The notes under the pieces are model-generated. The model saw only the letters and a list, made by a program, of their open reading frames with translations. It had not been told where the DNA came from and searched no databases. Of a DNA stretch of 32,855 nt, positions 8,531-15,957 are shown piece after piece; the stretch's first letter is position 1, and each line of letters opens with the position of its first letter. The DNA lies in NCBI GenBank assembly GCA_024645245.1, contig JAHEBN010000026.1, forward strand, positions 1-32,855, given 5' to 3'. The stretch comes from Jiulongibacter sp. GTDB taxonomy: Bacteria; Bacteroidota; Bacteroidia; Cytophagales; Spirosomataceae. The translations under genes were made by a program, and so were the position numbers.

Positions 8531-8556
8531 AGCATACTTCAAAAACAAATTAAAGC

Positions 8557-9705
8557 ATGCAAGGAATTAATTTCAACCTTACAGAAGAGCAAGCGTCTGT
8601 TCGTGATGCTGCCCGTGATTTTGCTCAAAGCGAATTAGCTCATGATGCCATAGATAGAGATATTCATTCTCATTTTCCGGAGAAGCAGGTTAAAATGATG
8701 GGTGAGCTTGGTTTTTTAGGTATGATGGTTGCACCGGAATACGGCGGTGGAGGAATGGATACGATTTCATACGTTTTGGCGATGGAAGAAATAGCGAAAG
8801 TGGATGCTTCAGCGGCGGTAATTATGTCCGTAAATAACTCGCTCGTATGTTATGGTTTAGAAGCGTATGGCTCTTCGGAGCAAAAAGAACAGTACCTGAA
8901 ACCTCTGGCAACAGGCCAAAAGTTAGGCTGTTTTTGCCTTTCGGAGCCCGAAGCAGGTTCTGATGCCACTTCGCAAAAAACCATAGCAATCGACAATGGA
9001 GACTATTATTTGGTAAATGGCACAAAAAATTGGATTACAAATGGCGGATCTTCAAATATTGCTTTGGTGATTGCTCAAACTCACCCCGAAAAAGCTCACA
9101 AAGGAATAAACTGCCTGATCATTGAAAAAGGAACCGAAGGTTTTATAGTAGGGAAAAAAGAAGATAAAATGGGTATACGCTCATCAGATACGCATTCACT
9201 GATGTTTTCGGATGTGAAGGTGGCTATGGAAAATCGGATTGGAGAAGATGGTTTTGGGTTCAAATTTGCCATGAGCACTTTGAATGGTGGTCGAATTGGA
9301 ATAGCGGCTCAAGCCTTGGGTATTGCTTCCGGAGCCTATGAAAGATCAGTGAAATATGCAAAAGAGAGAAAAGCCTTTGGAGTAAGTATTTCTAATCATC
9401 AGGCGATTCAATTTAAATTAGCTGATATGCGTATGCGTATTGAGGCTGCCAGATTTTTAATTTATAAAGCTGCCTTGGAAAAGGATGAGGGCAAAAGTTA
9501 TGTGGAATCGGCTGCAATGGCCAAAGTTTATGCCTCTGAAGTAGCAATGTGGGTCACAACCCAGGCTGTGCAAATTCATGGAGGATACGGTTATGTTCGT
9601 GAATTTGAGGTCGAAAGAATGATGCGTGATGCAAAAATCACCGAAATTTACGAAGGGACTTCAGAAATACAGAGATTAATTATAGCCAGAGAGATTTTAA
9701 AATAA
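8557..9705 (+). CDS. Acyl-CoA dehydrogenase (short/medium-chain type)
   Basis: A 382-residue flavoenzyme of standard length that oxidises acyl-CoA to trans-2-enoyl-CoA, passing electrons to ETF. Features in order: an N-terminal helical domain from FNLTEEQASVRDAARDFA; the middle beta domain with CLSEPEAGSDA and the FAD/substrate strand YLVNGTKNWITNGG; and the C-terminal helical domain with RKAFGVSISNHQAIQFKLADM, QIHGGYGYVREFEVERMMRDAKI and IYEGTSEIQR. The Glu in YEGTSE is the catalytic base position of butyryl- and medium-chain dehydrogenases. Chain-length preference cannot be told from sequence alone. It is monocistronic, with its own promoter and an overlapping palindrome, so probably under acyl-CoA-responsive control (inference). 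Confidence 0.94.
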   Translation: MQGINFNLTEEQASVRDAARDFAQSELAHDAIDRDIHSHFPEKQVKMMGELGFLGMMVAPEYGGGGMDTISYVLAMEEIAKVDASAAVIMSVNNSLVCYGLEAYGSSEQKEQYLKPLATGQKLGCFCLSEPEAGSDATSQKTIAIDNGDYYLVNGTKNWITNGGSSNIALVIAQTHPEKAHKGINCLIIEKGTEGFIVGKKEDKMGIRSSDTHSLMFSDVKVAMENRIGEDGFGFKFAMSTLNGGRIGIAAQALGIASGAYERSVKYAKERKAFGVSISNHQAIQFKLADMRMRIEAARFLIYKAALEKDEGKSYVESAAMAKVYASEVAMWVTTQAVQIHGGYGYVREFEVERMMRDAKITEIYEGTSEIQRLIIAREILK

Positions 9706-9853
9706 TTGTATTTTTCATAGGTTCATAGAAAATCACTTTTTGAGGCTTTTTTATGTTTGCGATCCCCATTCTAGGATTTTTACCAATTAATAAAGAACTT
9801 AAAACTTCCTTAATACTTGCAAAAATTAAACTTTTTCAAGAAAAGAGACTCAT

Positions 9854-9877
9854 TTTATTTATATTCGTATAAATAAA
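9854..9877. promoter_or_regulatory. Perfect AT palindrome with TTCG centre upstream of AraC gene
   Basis: TTTATTTATA (9854-9863) and TATAAATAAA (9868-9877) are perfect 10-bp arms around TTCG. With one bulged T the pairing extends to CATT/AATG. It ends 24 bases before the -33 box of the AraC-gene promoter, so it may be an upstream operator. It could also act as a weak hairpin ending the dehydrogenase transcript. Confidence 0.4.
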
Positions 9878-9901
9878 TGAACATGTATTCCTATTTTTCA
9901 G

Positions 9902-9932
9902 TTTTGAGATACAAAGAATATTATTAGTTTTG
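9902..9932 (+). promoter_or_regulatory. Promoter of the AraC-family gene
   Basis: TTTTG (9902-9906), 18 bases, then TAGTTTTG (9925-9932). Both boxes match the Bacteroidota consensus, one of the best matches in the window. Transcription should begin near 9939, giving a leader of about 70 bases. Confidence 0.7.
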
Positions 9933-9937
9933 TACAA

Positions 9938-9957
9938 TACCGCTTACAAATGCGGTA
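9938..9957 (+). promoter_or_regulatory. Inverted repeat at the expected 5' end of the AraC-gene mRNA
   Basis: TACCGC (9938-9943) and GCGGTA (9952-9957) pair around eight bases. The left arm sits at the predicted transcription start, so it is either an operator (autoregulation) or a 5'-terminal mRNA hairpin. Confidence 0.45.
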
Positions 9958-10011
9958 CTTTTATCAAAAGTGGATAAAAAATTGGTTGTTGATTAATTTT
10001 AGAATCATGCT

Positions 10012-10935
10012 ATGGAAGATTACAATAAAATAATTGAATCACTAGGAGTTAAATTTGCAAAAGCCCGACACATAAATATTTTGCAGCCTATTCGTATAAA
10101 AAATATATACGATGTAGAAAATCAGATTTTGGTTTTATACGACGGGGATGTTAAGTTGGATGGTATAGATGAAAAGGTGGAGCCGGGAGATTTACTTTTT
10201 ATTCCTGGTGGAAAGGCCACTACAATCACTTATGGTTCAGGCGAACCTAAATTGATATCCTATGAGGAGTTTATGACCCGTAGAGAGCAGTATTTTGATG
10301 CCATGACCGATCCTACCGAAATAGGGAAAGTTAGAAATTCATTTGGCTTGGTAGCTTTTGAAGCAAAAGTCTTCGATTCGGTAAACTTCTTTACTTCACT
10401 CGATATTCCTCCATTCTTTATTAAGCACAATACGCGTTTATCTGGTTTGATAAAAGATATACTCATTGAAGACTTTACCGATGAGGCTGGTAGAGGAAGA
10501 GTCATAATGAATAAAACGGAGGAAATTGTTATTGAAATTATCCGCTTTATTCTTAGAAATAAAATGTTTGTTGAGCAATTGGCAACAAACAGCACTTATT
10601 TCAAAGATCCTCGATTAATTGATATTTTTGCTTACATTAAAGATAATCTGGAAGGTGATTTGTCAAATAAACAATTGGCTAATGTGGCCAATGTTTCTGA
10701 AGATTATGTTGGGCAGTATTTCAAAATGTTAACAGGAATTAACCCTCAGGACTATATCGAATACCAACGCATGGAAGCAGCGGTGACCTTATTACGTACT
10801 TCTAAAAAGAGCATTAGGGCCATCGGTGCAGAAGTTGGATATAAAGATACTGCTTATTTCTGTCGTCGATTTAAGATGATGTTTGGTATACCGGCTGGAA
10901 AAATGAGAAGAAGAGAGTCGCTTCTGATTAATTAA
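10012..10935 (+). CDS. AraC-family transcriptional regulator with N-terminal cupin
   Basis: A 307-residue regulator. The N-terminal part (about 30-80) looks like a cupin sensor, with YDGDVKLDGIDEKVEPGDLLFIPGG as the barrel hairpin. The C-terminal two-helix-turn-helix DNA-binding domain (about 200-300) has DLSNKQLANVANVSEDYVGQ as the first motif and SIRAIGAEVGYKDTAYFCRRFK as the second, ending FGIPAGKMRR as usual for the family. Residues 80-190 form a helical linker with no clear match. Downstream genes are tRNAs on the other strand, so the targets are not local except possibly itself. A leader inverted repeat and strong promoter suggest a well-expressed, possibly autoregulated gene. The ligand is unknown. 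Confidence 0.88.
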   Translation: MEDYNKIIESLGVKFAKARHINILQPIRIKNIYDVENQILVLYDGDVKLDGIDEKVEPGDLLFIPGGKATTITYGSGEPKLISYEEFMTRREQYFDAMTDPTEIGKVRNSFGLVAFEAKVFDSVNFFTSLDIPPFFIKHNTRLSGLIKDILIEDFTDEAGRGRVIMNKTEEIVIEIIRFILRNKMFVEQLATNSTYFKDPRLIDIFAYIKDNLEGDLSNKQLANVANVSEDYVGQYFKMLTGINPQDYIEYQRMEAAVTLLRTSKKSIRAIGAEVGYKDTAYFCRRFKMMFGIPAGKMRRRESLLIN

Positions 10936-10961
10936 AATTCTACAAAGAAATTTCAGTAATG

Positions 10962-10989
10962 GAGCCTTCAAGTTAGGGCTCTTTTTTTT
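10962..10989 (+). terminator. Intrinsic terminator of the AraC-family gene
   Basis: GAGCC (10962-10966) pairs with GGCTC (10977-10981), plus a T-G pair inside, followed by eight T. It lies 27 bases after the stop codon. Confidence 0.75.
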
Positions 10990-11014
10990 GGGTAAACTTT
11001 CGGATTTTGCTAAT

Positions 11015-11047
11015 AAAAAAGCCGTAAAATTAATTTTTACGGCTTTT
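11015..11047. terminator. Strong terminator directly after tRNA-Leu
   Basis: GCCGTAAAA (11021-11029) and TTTTACGGC (11035-11043) are perfect arms flanked by A and T runs. On the minus strand the hairpin begins two bases after the tRNA discriminator base. It is symmetric, so it may also back up the AraC-gene terminator. Confidence 0.85.
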
Positions 11048-11048
11048 G

Positions 11049-11134
11049 TACCGGGGACGGGAATCGAACCCGTACGAGCGTTTCGGCTCACAGGATTTTA
11101 AGTCCTGCGTGTCTACCAGTTCCACCACCCCGGC
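11049..11134 (-). tRNA. tRNA-Leu (anticodon TAA)
   Basis: An 86-base cloverleaf with a long variable arm, as expected for a class II tRNA. The acceptor GCCGGGG pairs with CCCCGGT (G-T at the first pair), the discriminator is A, the T arm is ACGGG/CCCGT with TTCGATT, and the anticodon loop is CTTAAAA giving TAA. The 3' CCA is not encoded. It is the second tRNA of a two-tRNA minus-strand unit. Confidence 0.95.
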
Positions 11135-11151
11135 GGCTCGGTGCCTTTGTG

Positions 11152-11178
11152 AAAAAAAAAGCCCCTCAAACGGGAGCT
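11152..11178 (-). terminator. Hairpin plus T-run between tRNA-Gly and tRNA-Leu
   Basis: On the minus strand AGCTCC pairs with GGGGCT (one G-T pair) around seven bases and is followed by a nine-base T run. It would terminate part or all of the tRNA-Gly transcript before tRNA-Leu. Confidence 0.6.
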
Positions 11179-11187
11179 AAATTTTCG

Positions 11188-11260
11188 AGCAGAAGACGGG
11201 TCTCGAACCCGCGACCTTAACCTTGGCAAGGTTACGCTCTACCAACTGAGCTACTTCTGC
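11188..11260 (-). tRNA. tRNA-Gly (anticodon GCC)
   Basis: A 73-base cloverleaf. The acceptor GCAGAAG pairs with CTTCTGC, the discriminator is T, the D arm is GCTCAGTTGGTAGAGC, the anticodon loop is TTGCCAA giving GCC, and the T arm is GCGGGTTCGAGACCCGT. The CCA end is not encoded. Confidence 0.96.
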
Positions 11261-11275
11261 TTGCAAATGTGGGTG

Positions 11276-11305
11276 CAAAGATAATTCTTCGCTTTAATTT
11301 GTCAA
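11276..11305 (-). promoter_or_regulatory. Promoter of the tRNA-Gly/tRNA-Leu unit
   Basis: Read on the minus strand: TTG (11305-11303), 19 bases, then TATCTTTG (11283-11276), an exact TAnnTTTG. It lies 15 bases before the tRNA-Gly 5' end. Confidence 0.7.
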
Positions 11306-11347
11306 TACTTTTTCAATAAAAATTATTCATTTCCTTTCAATCAGATG

Positions 11348-11355
11348 TACTTTTG
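11348..11355 (+). promoter_or_regulatory. -7 element of the hisIE promoter
   Basis: TACTTTTG is an exact TAnnTTTG. It covers the possible TTG start at 11353, which therefore cannot be the real start. Transcription would begin near 11362, leaving a leader of only about 6-12 bases. A clear -33 box is not seen. Confidence 0.55.
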
Positions 11356-11367
11356 CAACTTATAGAA

Positions 11368-11976
11368 ATGGATATGGAAAGAAAACCGGATTTTTCAAAA
11401 AGTGCAGATGGCTTATTACCAGTCATTATTCAGGATTATACCAGTAATAAAGTGCTGATGTTGGGGTACATGAATGAGGAGGCGTTTTTTAAAACAAAAA
11501 ATGAAAAAAAGGTTACTTTTTTCAGTAGAAGTAAGCAAAGACTCTGGACAAAAGGTGAAACTTCACAAAATTTCCTCCATGTCAAAGAAGTTTTGATCGA
11601 CTGCGACGCGGATACCATACTCATAAAAGCAAATCCGGATGGTCCTACTTGCCACACAGGCGACGACACTTGCTGGCAAGAAAGCAATGACAGTAAAACA
11701 GCCTTTATTGATTATTTGAAGAACCTGATAAAGGATAGAAAAAGCAATCCAACGGATAAGTCTTATACAAGTAGCCTTTTTGCGAAAGGAATTAATAAAA
11801 TAGCCCAAAAAGTGGGCGAAGAGGCGGTCGAAATTGTAATCGAAGCCAAAGATGACAATAAAGATTTATTTCTTGGAGAAGCAGCCGATCTACTTTTTCA
11901 CTATCTTGTGTTACTCGAAGCAAAAAACTTCGATCTTAATGAAGTAATTGAAGTATTAATAAAAAGACACAAATGA
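11368..11976 (+). CDS. hisIE: Bifunctional phosphoribosyl-AMP cyclohydrolase / phosphoribosyl-ATP pyrophosphatase
   Basis: Catalyses steps two and three of histidine synthesis. I place the start at ATG 11368 (202 residues; ATG 11374 also possible), because the longer TTG start lies inside the -7 promoter element. The HisI half comes first, with LGYMNEEAF, FFSRSKQRLWTKGETS and the metal-binding DCDAD plus GPTCHTGDDTCW. The HisE half follows from about residue 115, a helical pyrophosphohydrolase with KVGEEAVEIVIEAK and EAADLLFHYLVLL. Fusion of I and E is common in Bacteroidota. Other his genes are not in the window. It overlaps the next gene by four bases (ATGA), so three genes are co-translated. 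Confidence 0.95.
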   Translation: MDMERKPDFSKSADGLLPVIIQDYTSNKVLMLGYMNEEAFFKTKNEKKVTFFSRSKQRLWTKGETSQNFLHVKEVLIDCDADTILIKANPDGPTCHTGDDTCWQESNDSKTAFIDYLKNLIKDRKSNPTDKSYTSSLFAKGINKIAQKVGEEAVEIVIEAKDDNKDLFLGEAADLLFHYLVLLEAKNFDLNEVIEVLIKRHK

Positions 11977-12311
11977 TAAATTACATAATACGGCTTATTT
12001 TAGTAGGAATTGTGGTATACTTAATACCTAATTACCTGGTCGGAATTGCGGTAAGAGATATTCAAACCGCCATTTTGGTAGCGTTTGTAATGAGTATTCT
12101 GAATACTTTTATTAAGCCAGTATTGCAATTACTCTCGCTTCCCATTACTATACTTACGCTAGGCCTATTTTATTTCGTAATTAATGTGGTAATTGTTTAT
12201 ATCTGTCATTCTTTAGTGCCGGGTTTTAGCGTTTCCGGATTTTTAGCTCCACTAATTTTTAGTATTGTTCTTTCGTTGGTAAATGGAATTATTGGCAGCT
12301 TTCAAAAATGA
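11973..12311 (+). CDS. Phage-holin-family (PF04020-type) four-helix membrane protein
   Basis: A 112-residue protein almost wholly made of four membrane segments (about 5-22, 31-50, 55-82 and 87-108). The pattern NTFIKPVLQLLSLPITILTLGLFYFVIN is the hallmark of the widespread superfamily IV holin family, also called YvlD. Despite the name, most chromosomal members are not from phages. In some bacteria the family is tied to envelope stress, but its role is unclear. It overlaps hisIE upstream and the lipoprotein gene downstream by four bases each (ATGA), which implies translational coupling instead of functional kinship with histidine synthesis. Confidence 0.85.
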   Translation: MINYIIRLILVGIVVYLIPNYLVGIAVRDIQTAILVAFVMSILNTFIKPVLQLLSLPITILTLGLFYFVINVVIVYICHSLVPGFSVSGFLAPLIFSIVLSLVNGIIGSFQK

Positions 12312-12694
12312 AATTATTACCCCTTTTATCCATTTTAATCACATTAATCGCCAGTTCTTGCGGTACCGAGAGAATCAAAATGCCCAATGTAAATCTGGAA
12401 GCTTTTAAAGCCGACAGAGGGGGTTGTAAAGAAATTCGTACTGAAGAAATCGATAACTTGAAAACAGAGAAAGATAGCCTTCTGGGAAAAAGTGAAAATG
12501 CTATTATCGAATATTTGGGTCGATACGATAAACAAATGCTTGACGAGCGAAACACAAAAATCTTTATATATTACCTCGAAAAAGGAGACCAATGCAATAA
12601 TCCTGCAATAGTTTCTGACGTAAAAACAATGGCTGTTTGGTTTAATGCCACAAAATTAGTTCGGGAAATTACTTTTCAGCAGGGTCTACCTTAA
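12308..12694 (+). CDS. Small lipoprotein of unknown function, possibly BamE/SmpA-like
   Basis: A 128-residue protein with a lipoprotein signal ending IASSC (Cys18). The mature part contains LLGKSENAIIEYLGRYDK followed by a strand KIFIYYLEKG. This helix-then-strand order with a Leu-Gly turn recalls the BamE/SmpA fold, whose members carry a similar L-G-x-P-D turn; here Pro is replaced by Tyr. Two Cys (in GGCKE and DQCNN) could form a disulfide. It is the last of three overlapping genes and ends only five bases from the convergent glycosyltransferase gene. The fold suggestion is inference; a function is not assignable. Confidence 0.7.
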   Translation: MKLLPLLSILITLIASSCGTERIKMPNVNLEAFKADRGGCKEIRTEEIDNLKTEKDSLLGKSENAIIEYLGRYDKQMLDERNTKIFIYYLEKGDQCNNPAIVSDVKTMAVWFNATKLVREITFQQGLP

Positions 12695-12699
12695 TGTTC

Positions 12700-14160
12700 T
12701 TAAATGGAAGATTTTGAATGTTTAATGGTTTGGATTGAAACCAGAAAATAACCCAGAGAAACCATAAAATGAAAGGGTAACATACCGTAATAAGCCCTTT
12801 GAAAATCTACAAAAAGCATTGCGGCAAAAAATGCCCCAATTAAAAGCTCCAGCCAGGTAAATAAACCAACTTTAGAAAATGCATATTTATTAGTTTTCCA
12901 AGTTTCACCTTTGCTCATCAAGTTGAATTTTGGTGTACGCACAAAGGGCGTTTTACGGCCAATAAGCCCTTCAATTACAGCAATACTATTGTGTAATGAT
13001 AAGCCCATCATAAATACTAAGAATTCAAAAAATCGAATGGTAAACAACAAGAACGATTTGCTTTTTTGACGGAAAGCCAGCCAATAAAAACTACCTAAAA
13101 TCAGCCAATTAATTTGAAAGATGGTTGTTAGATTTACTATCCGGTGATATTTAGAGAAAATAAATGGATTAAAAACTAATGGGACACTGAAAATGGCTAA
13201 TGCCACAACAGCCAAAAATATGGAACTATTGAGTAAGTGATAAATTCCCTGAATTTTACTGGAAAACTTCATATTCCCAGATTTCAAAACCTTCATCGCA
13301 TTTTTACGGAAACATTCGGCACCGCCTTTCATCCAGCGGTATTGTTGCGATTTTATGGCAGGCATGCTAACCGGTAATTCGGCTGGAGATACCAAATCTT
13401 TTAAATAAATAAATTGCCAGCCTTTTAACTGTGCCCGATAGCTTAAATCCAGGTCTTCGGTAAGGGTGTCTGGAGACCATCCACCGGCATCGTAAATGGT
13501 TTTTTTACGCCAGATACCCCCCGTACCATTAAAATTTATAAAATGTTGCCCACTAGACCTGCCGGTTTGCTCGATAAAAAAATGAGCATCTAAACCGAAT
13601 GCCTGCAATTGAGTGAGTAGGGAATAATCTTCGTTAATATGCCCCCAGCGGGATTGAATTACCCCTACTTTATCATTTAGAAAATAGGGCAAAGTATTTT
13701 GGAGAAAATCAGGTTCGGGAATAAAATCGGCATCAAAAATAGCTATGAATTCTCCTTTGCATCGATCCATTCCATATTGCAGTGCACCAGCCTTGAACCC
13801 CTCTCTGGATGCTCTTCTTATCAACTGGATGTCGTATCCTTTATTTTGATACTCTCTGATTTTTTTCTCCAGAATTTGAGTTGTTTCATCGGTTGAGTCA
13901 TCCAAAACTTGTATTTCAAGAAACTCTTTAGGATAATTCAATTTGACAATAGAATCAATTAACCTTTCACATACATACAATTCATTGTAAACAGGTAGTT
14001 GAACCGTAACAAAAGGTGATTGGTCAAATGCCTTAGTAGCGAATGATTTTAACCTTTCTTTATATTTAAAATGTTGAATTATAAGGCTTAATTGCATTAA
14101 GCAATAAGCAAAAATTATTGTAAGGGGTATTAAGTATAAAATCAGCCAGATCAAGTTCAT
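12700..14160 (-). CDS. Processive family 2 glycosyltransferase (cellulose-synthase-like)
   Basis: A 486-residue membrane glycosyltransferase. One N-terminal membrane helix (about 3-28) is followed by the GT-A catalytic domain with all four hallmarks: DDSTDE (Asp87/88), DAD (143-145), TED (234-236) and QQYRW (272-276). Several C-terminal membrane helices follow, from about residue 310 to the end. The QxxRW motif marks processive or ceramide-glucosyltransferase-like enzymes. No PilZ domain and no BcsB or other cellulose genes are nearby, so cellulose itself is unlikely; a glycolipid or matrix polysaccharide is more plausible. It shares one base with the upstream glycosyltransferase (TAATG junction), so the two act in one operon. 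The sugar donor is unknown. Confidence 0.9.
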   Translation of the reverse strand: MNLIWLILYLIPLTIIFAYCLMQLSLIIQHFKYKERLKSFATKAFDQSPFVTVQLPVYNELYVCERLIDSIVKLNYPKEFLEIQVLDDSTDETTQILEKKIREYQNKGYDIQLIRRASREGFKAGALQYGMDRCKGEFIAIFDADFIPEPDFLQNTLPYFLNDKVGVIQSRWGHINEDYSLLTQLQAFGLDAHFFIEQTGRSSGQHFINFNGTGGIWRKKTIYDAGGWSPDTLTEDLDLSYRAQLKGWQFIYLKDLVSPAELPVSMPAIKSQQYRWMKGGAECFRKNAMKVLKSGNMKFSSKIQGIYHLLNSSIFLAVVALAIFSVPLVFNPFIFSKYHRIVNLTTIFQINWLILGSFYWLAFRQKSKSFLLFTIRFFEFLVFMMGLSLHNSIAVIEGLIGRKTPFVRTPKFNLMSKGETWKTNKYAFSKVGLFTWLELLIGAFFAAMLFVDFQRAYYGMLPFHFMVSLGYFLVSIQTIKHSKSSI

Positions 14161-14849
14161 TATTTGATAAATGCATATTTAAATATCCATGTCAGAATTT
14201 TATATCCTGCCATAAAAGTTCCCTGTATTGTTCCGGAAACTTTTGAAAAACCTATTCTCTGACGGTAAGATACCGGTATTTCTTTTATTCTCAATTTTTT
14301 TCGGATTGCCTTTAATTGCATTTCTACAGTCCAACCATAGGTTTTGTCCTGCATTTGAAGTGCCATGAGTGAAGAATATCTTATTGCCCTGAAAGGACCC
14401 AGATCTGTATATTTTTGTCCAAAAATGTGTTTAATAAGTGTTGTCGCCAACCAATTTCCAAAAAGTTGCTGAGGCGTCATTGATCCTTGTTCTCTTTGGC
14501 CTAATGCCCTGCTTCCAATCACAAAATCACATTGATTATCTTTAATTGGTTTTACTAATGACCCCATTTCCTTAGGAAAATCAGAATAATCGGCATCCAG
14601 AAATACTACTATTTTCGGATTTTTAGTTTTCAGGTATTCCATCCCTTTCAAACAAGCATATCCATAGCCTTGTCGATTTTCTTCGAGTACGGTTGCACCT
14701 GCTTTTTGAGCTACCTGCGAAGTTTGATCACTTGAATTGTTATTAACAACAATAATTTCTGTGACAAAATCAGGTATTTCCCCAATAACTTTATCAACAG
14801 AAAGAGCTTCATTAAAAGCAGGAATTATTACGTAAACAGAATCTTTCAA
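14160..14849 (-). CDS. Family 2 glycosyltransferase (dolichyl-phosphate-mannose-synthase-like)
   Basis: A 229-residue enzyme lacking membrane helices except a weak C-terminal hydrophobic stretch. The GT-A fold begins YVIIPAFNEALSVDKVIGEIP. The first Asp-containing loop is VVNNNSSDQT and the DxD motif is LDADYSD (Asp85/Asp87). A DLGPFRAIR segment and MQLKAIRKKLRIKEIPVSYRQRIGFSKVSGT match DPM1-like synthases that load sugars on polyprenyl phosphate. The start is TTG: no ATG exists between the in-frame upstream stop (near 14886) and this codon, and protein homology begins immediately after it. It is translationally linked to the processive transferase downstream, so it may supply or modify the same glycan or lipid. 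Confidence 0.88.
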   Translation of the reverse strand: MKDSVYVIIPAFNEALSVDKVIGEIPDFVTEIIVVNNNSSDQTSQVAQKAGATVLEENRQGYGYACLKGMEYLKTKNPKIVVFLDADYSDFPKEMGSLVKPIKDNQCDFVIGSRALGQREQGSMTPQQLFGNWLATTLIKHIFGQKYTDLGPFRAIRYSSLMALQMQDKTYGWTVEMQLKAIRKKLRIKEIPVSYRQRIGFSKVSGTIQGTFMAGYKILTWIFKYAFIK

Positions 14850-14904
14850 AAAAGATATTTTTGCAGCAAGATAGCCTGATTTAAGCTAAATACGTAAAAA
14901 TGTT

Positions 14905-15957
14905 TTAAGGAGTTTTAGGCGTATATTCTTTACAATAGTTATCGTAAAGTTCTGTGGCTTTTACCTGGTTCAAAAGCTTCAGCTGGAAATAATCTCCGCA
15001 GGCATCATCTATTTTTTTTACCATAACATAAGAGGCTGCCCTTTTATATAAGGCGTCTACCTGAAATGGATCTTTTTCTATTGCTTTTGTAAAATAATAA
15101 ATTGCCGATTTATAGTTTCTTTCATCAAAATAATAGTCGCCGTAATTGGCAAATTCGGAAGCCTGAGATTTGTCCAATAGCTGCTGATCTTTGGTCGTTG
15201 TTTCTTCGGTCCAGCCTAAATTGTAATTGAATTCTACTTCGCAATTTACTTTTTCTCCACCATAATTAGCAGGTTTCCATTTTCCTTTTGTCTTAAGAAC
15301 CGCCTTTATAAGTTTGTCATCGTATTTTTGATTAGAACTGGCAATTACTCTTAAACCCTCTATTTCTCCTGTCTTGGTAATTATAAATCGGACAACAAAG
15401 CCCCCTTTTTTATATTCAGGGTAGGCAAAATTTGTATAGATATAATCCATAGCAGATTGTTGGCTGTTTATAAATTTAGGATTCACAATATCACCAAATC
15501 TTTTGTAGACCTTTTCTCCATTTTTTGCCAGATAATATTCTGGAGAAACGGTAAGATCGTAAGTTGGCTTGAAAATCATTTTAATTTTTATCGGAACTAT
15601 ATCGGCTTGCATTTTAACCTGAGTTAATTCCATTATTGGCTTTTCTAAACTCGTAATTTGTAAATGTGTACCCATAAATTCAATTACTCCATTCACAATT
15701 TTGTACCGATGTATACTATTTACACCATTAAAGCCGATCAGTAAACTGTCGGCATTAATAAAATTTAGAATATAGGAAGATTGTGTAGTGGAAGGATCAT
15801 AAATAGTACTTCCATCCGCCAGCGTAATTTTATCTTTTATCCATTCTCCTTTTATATCTTCAGGTTTTATTTCCTTAAAATAGTTTTCCTGGGAGTAAGA
15901 AAATGAGGTTTTTAAGGTTAAACTAAGGATGAAAGCACCAACTAATAATTTGTTCAT
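14905..15957 (-). CDS. TonB C-terminal-domain protein with TPR repeats
   Basis: A 350-residue secreted protein. It has a signal peptide (about 1-22, ending SFSYSQE), an unassigned beta-rich region (25-170), then a TonB C-terminal domain (about 180-250). In that domain FVVRFIITKTGEIEGLRVIASS and KTKGKWKPANYGG match the usual GEV...KWKPA pattern. Two TPR units follow (about 268-335, including YKSAIYYFTKAIEKDPFQVDALYKRA). It lacks the N-terminal membrane anchor and Pro-rich spacer of true TonB, so it is a periplasmic protein using the domain for binding, not energy transfer. The stop of the S41 peptidase gene directly abuts its ATG (TAAATG), so the pair is co-translated. Confidence 0.82.
   Translation of the reverse strand: MNKLLVGAFILSLTLKTSFSYSQENYFKEIKPEDIKGEWIKDKITLADGSTIYDPSTTQSSYILNFINADSLLIGFNGVNSIHRYKIVNGVIEFMGTHLQITSLEKPIMELTQVKMQADIVPIKIKMIFKPTYDLTVSPEYYLAKNGEKVYKRFGDIVNPKFINSQQSAMDYIYTNFAYPEYKKGGFVVRFIITKTGEIEGLRVIASSNQKYDDKLIKAVLKTKGKWKPANYGGEKVNCEVEFNYNLGWTEETTTKDQQLLDKSQASEFANYGDYYFDERNYKSAIYYFTKAIEKDPFQVDALYKRAASYVMVKKIDDACGDYFQLKLLNQVKATELYDNYCKEYTPKTP

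Larger units (their letters stand above)
9706..10011. other. Intergenic region between acyl-CoA dehydrogenase and AraC genes
   Basis: 306 bases with no credible gene. It holds an AT-rich palindrome with a TTCG centre (9854-9877), the AraC-gene promoter (9902-9932) and a leader hairpin (9938-9957). I see no convincing terminator directly after the dehydrogenase stop. Confidence 0.7.

Noticed and set aside
11973-12311. Prophage remnant suggested by the holin-family protein
   Set aside because: The family is widespread on chromosomes, the gene overlaps hisIE and a lipoprotein gene, and no phage genes are near.
12700-14160. Bacterial cellulose synthase
   Set aside because: It has the D,D,D,QxxRW motifs but lacks a PilZ domain and has no BcsB/C/Z neighbours.
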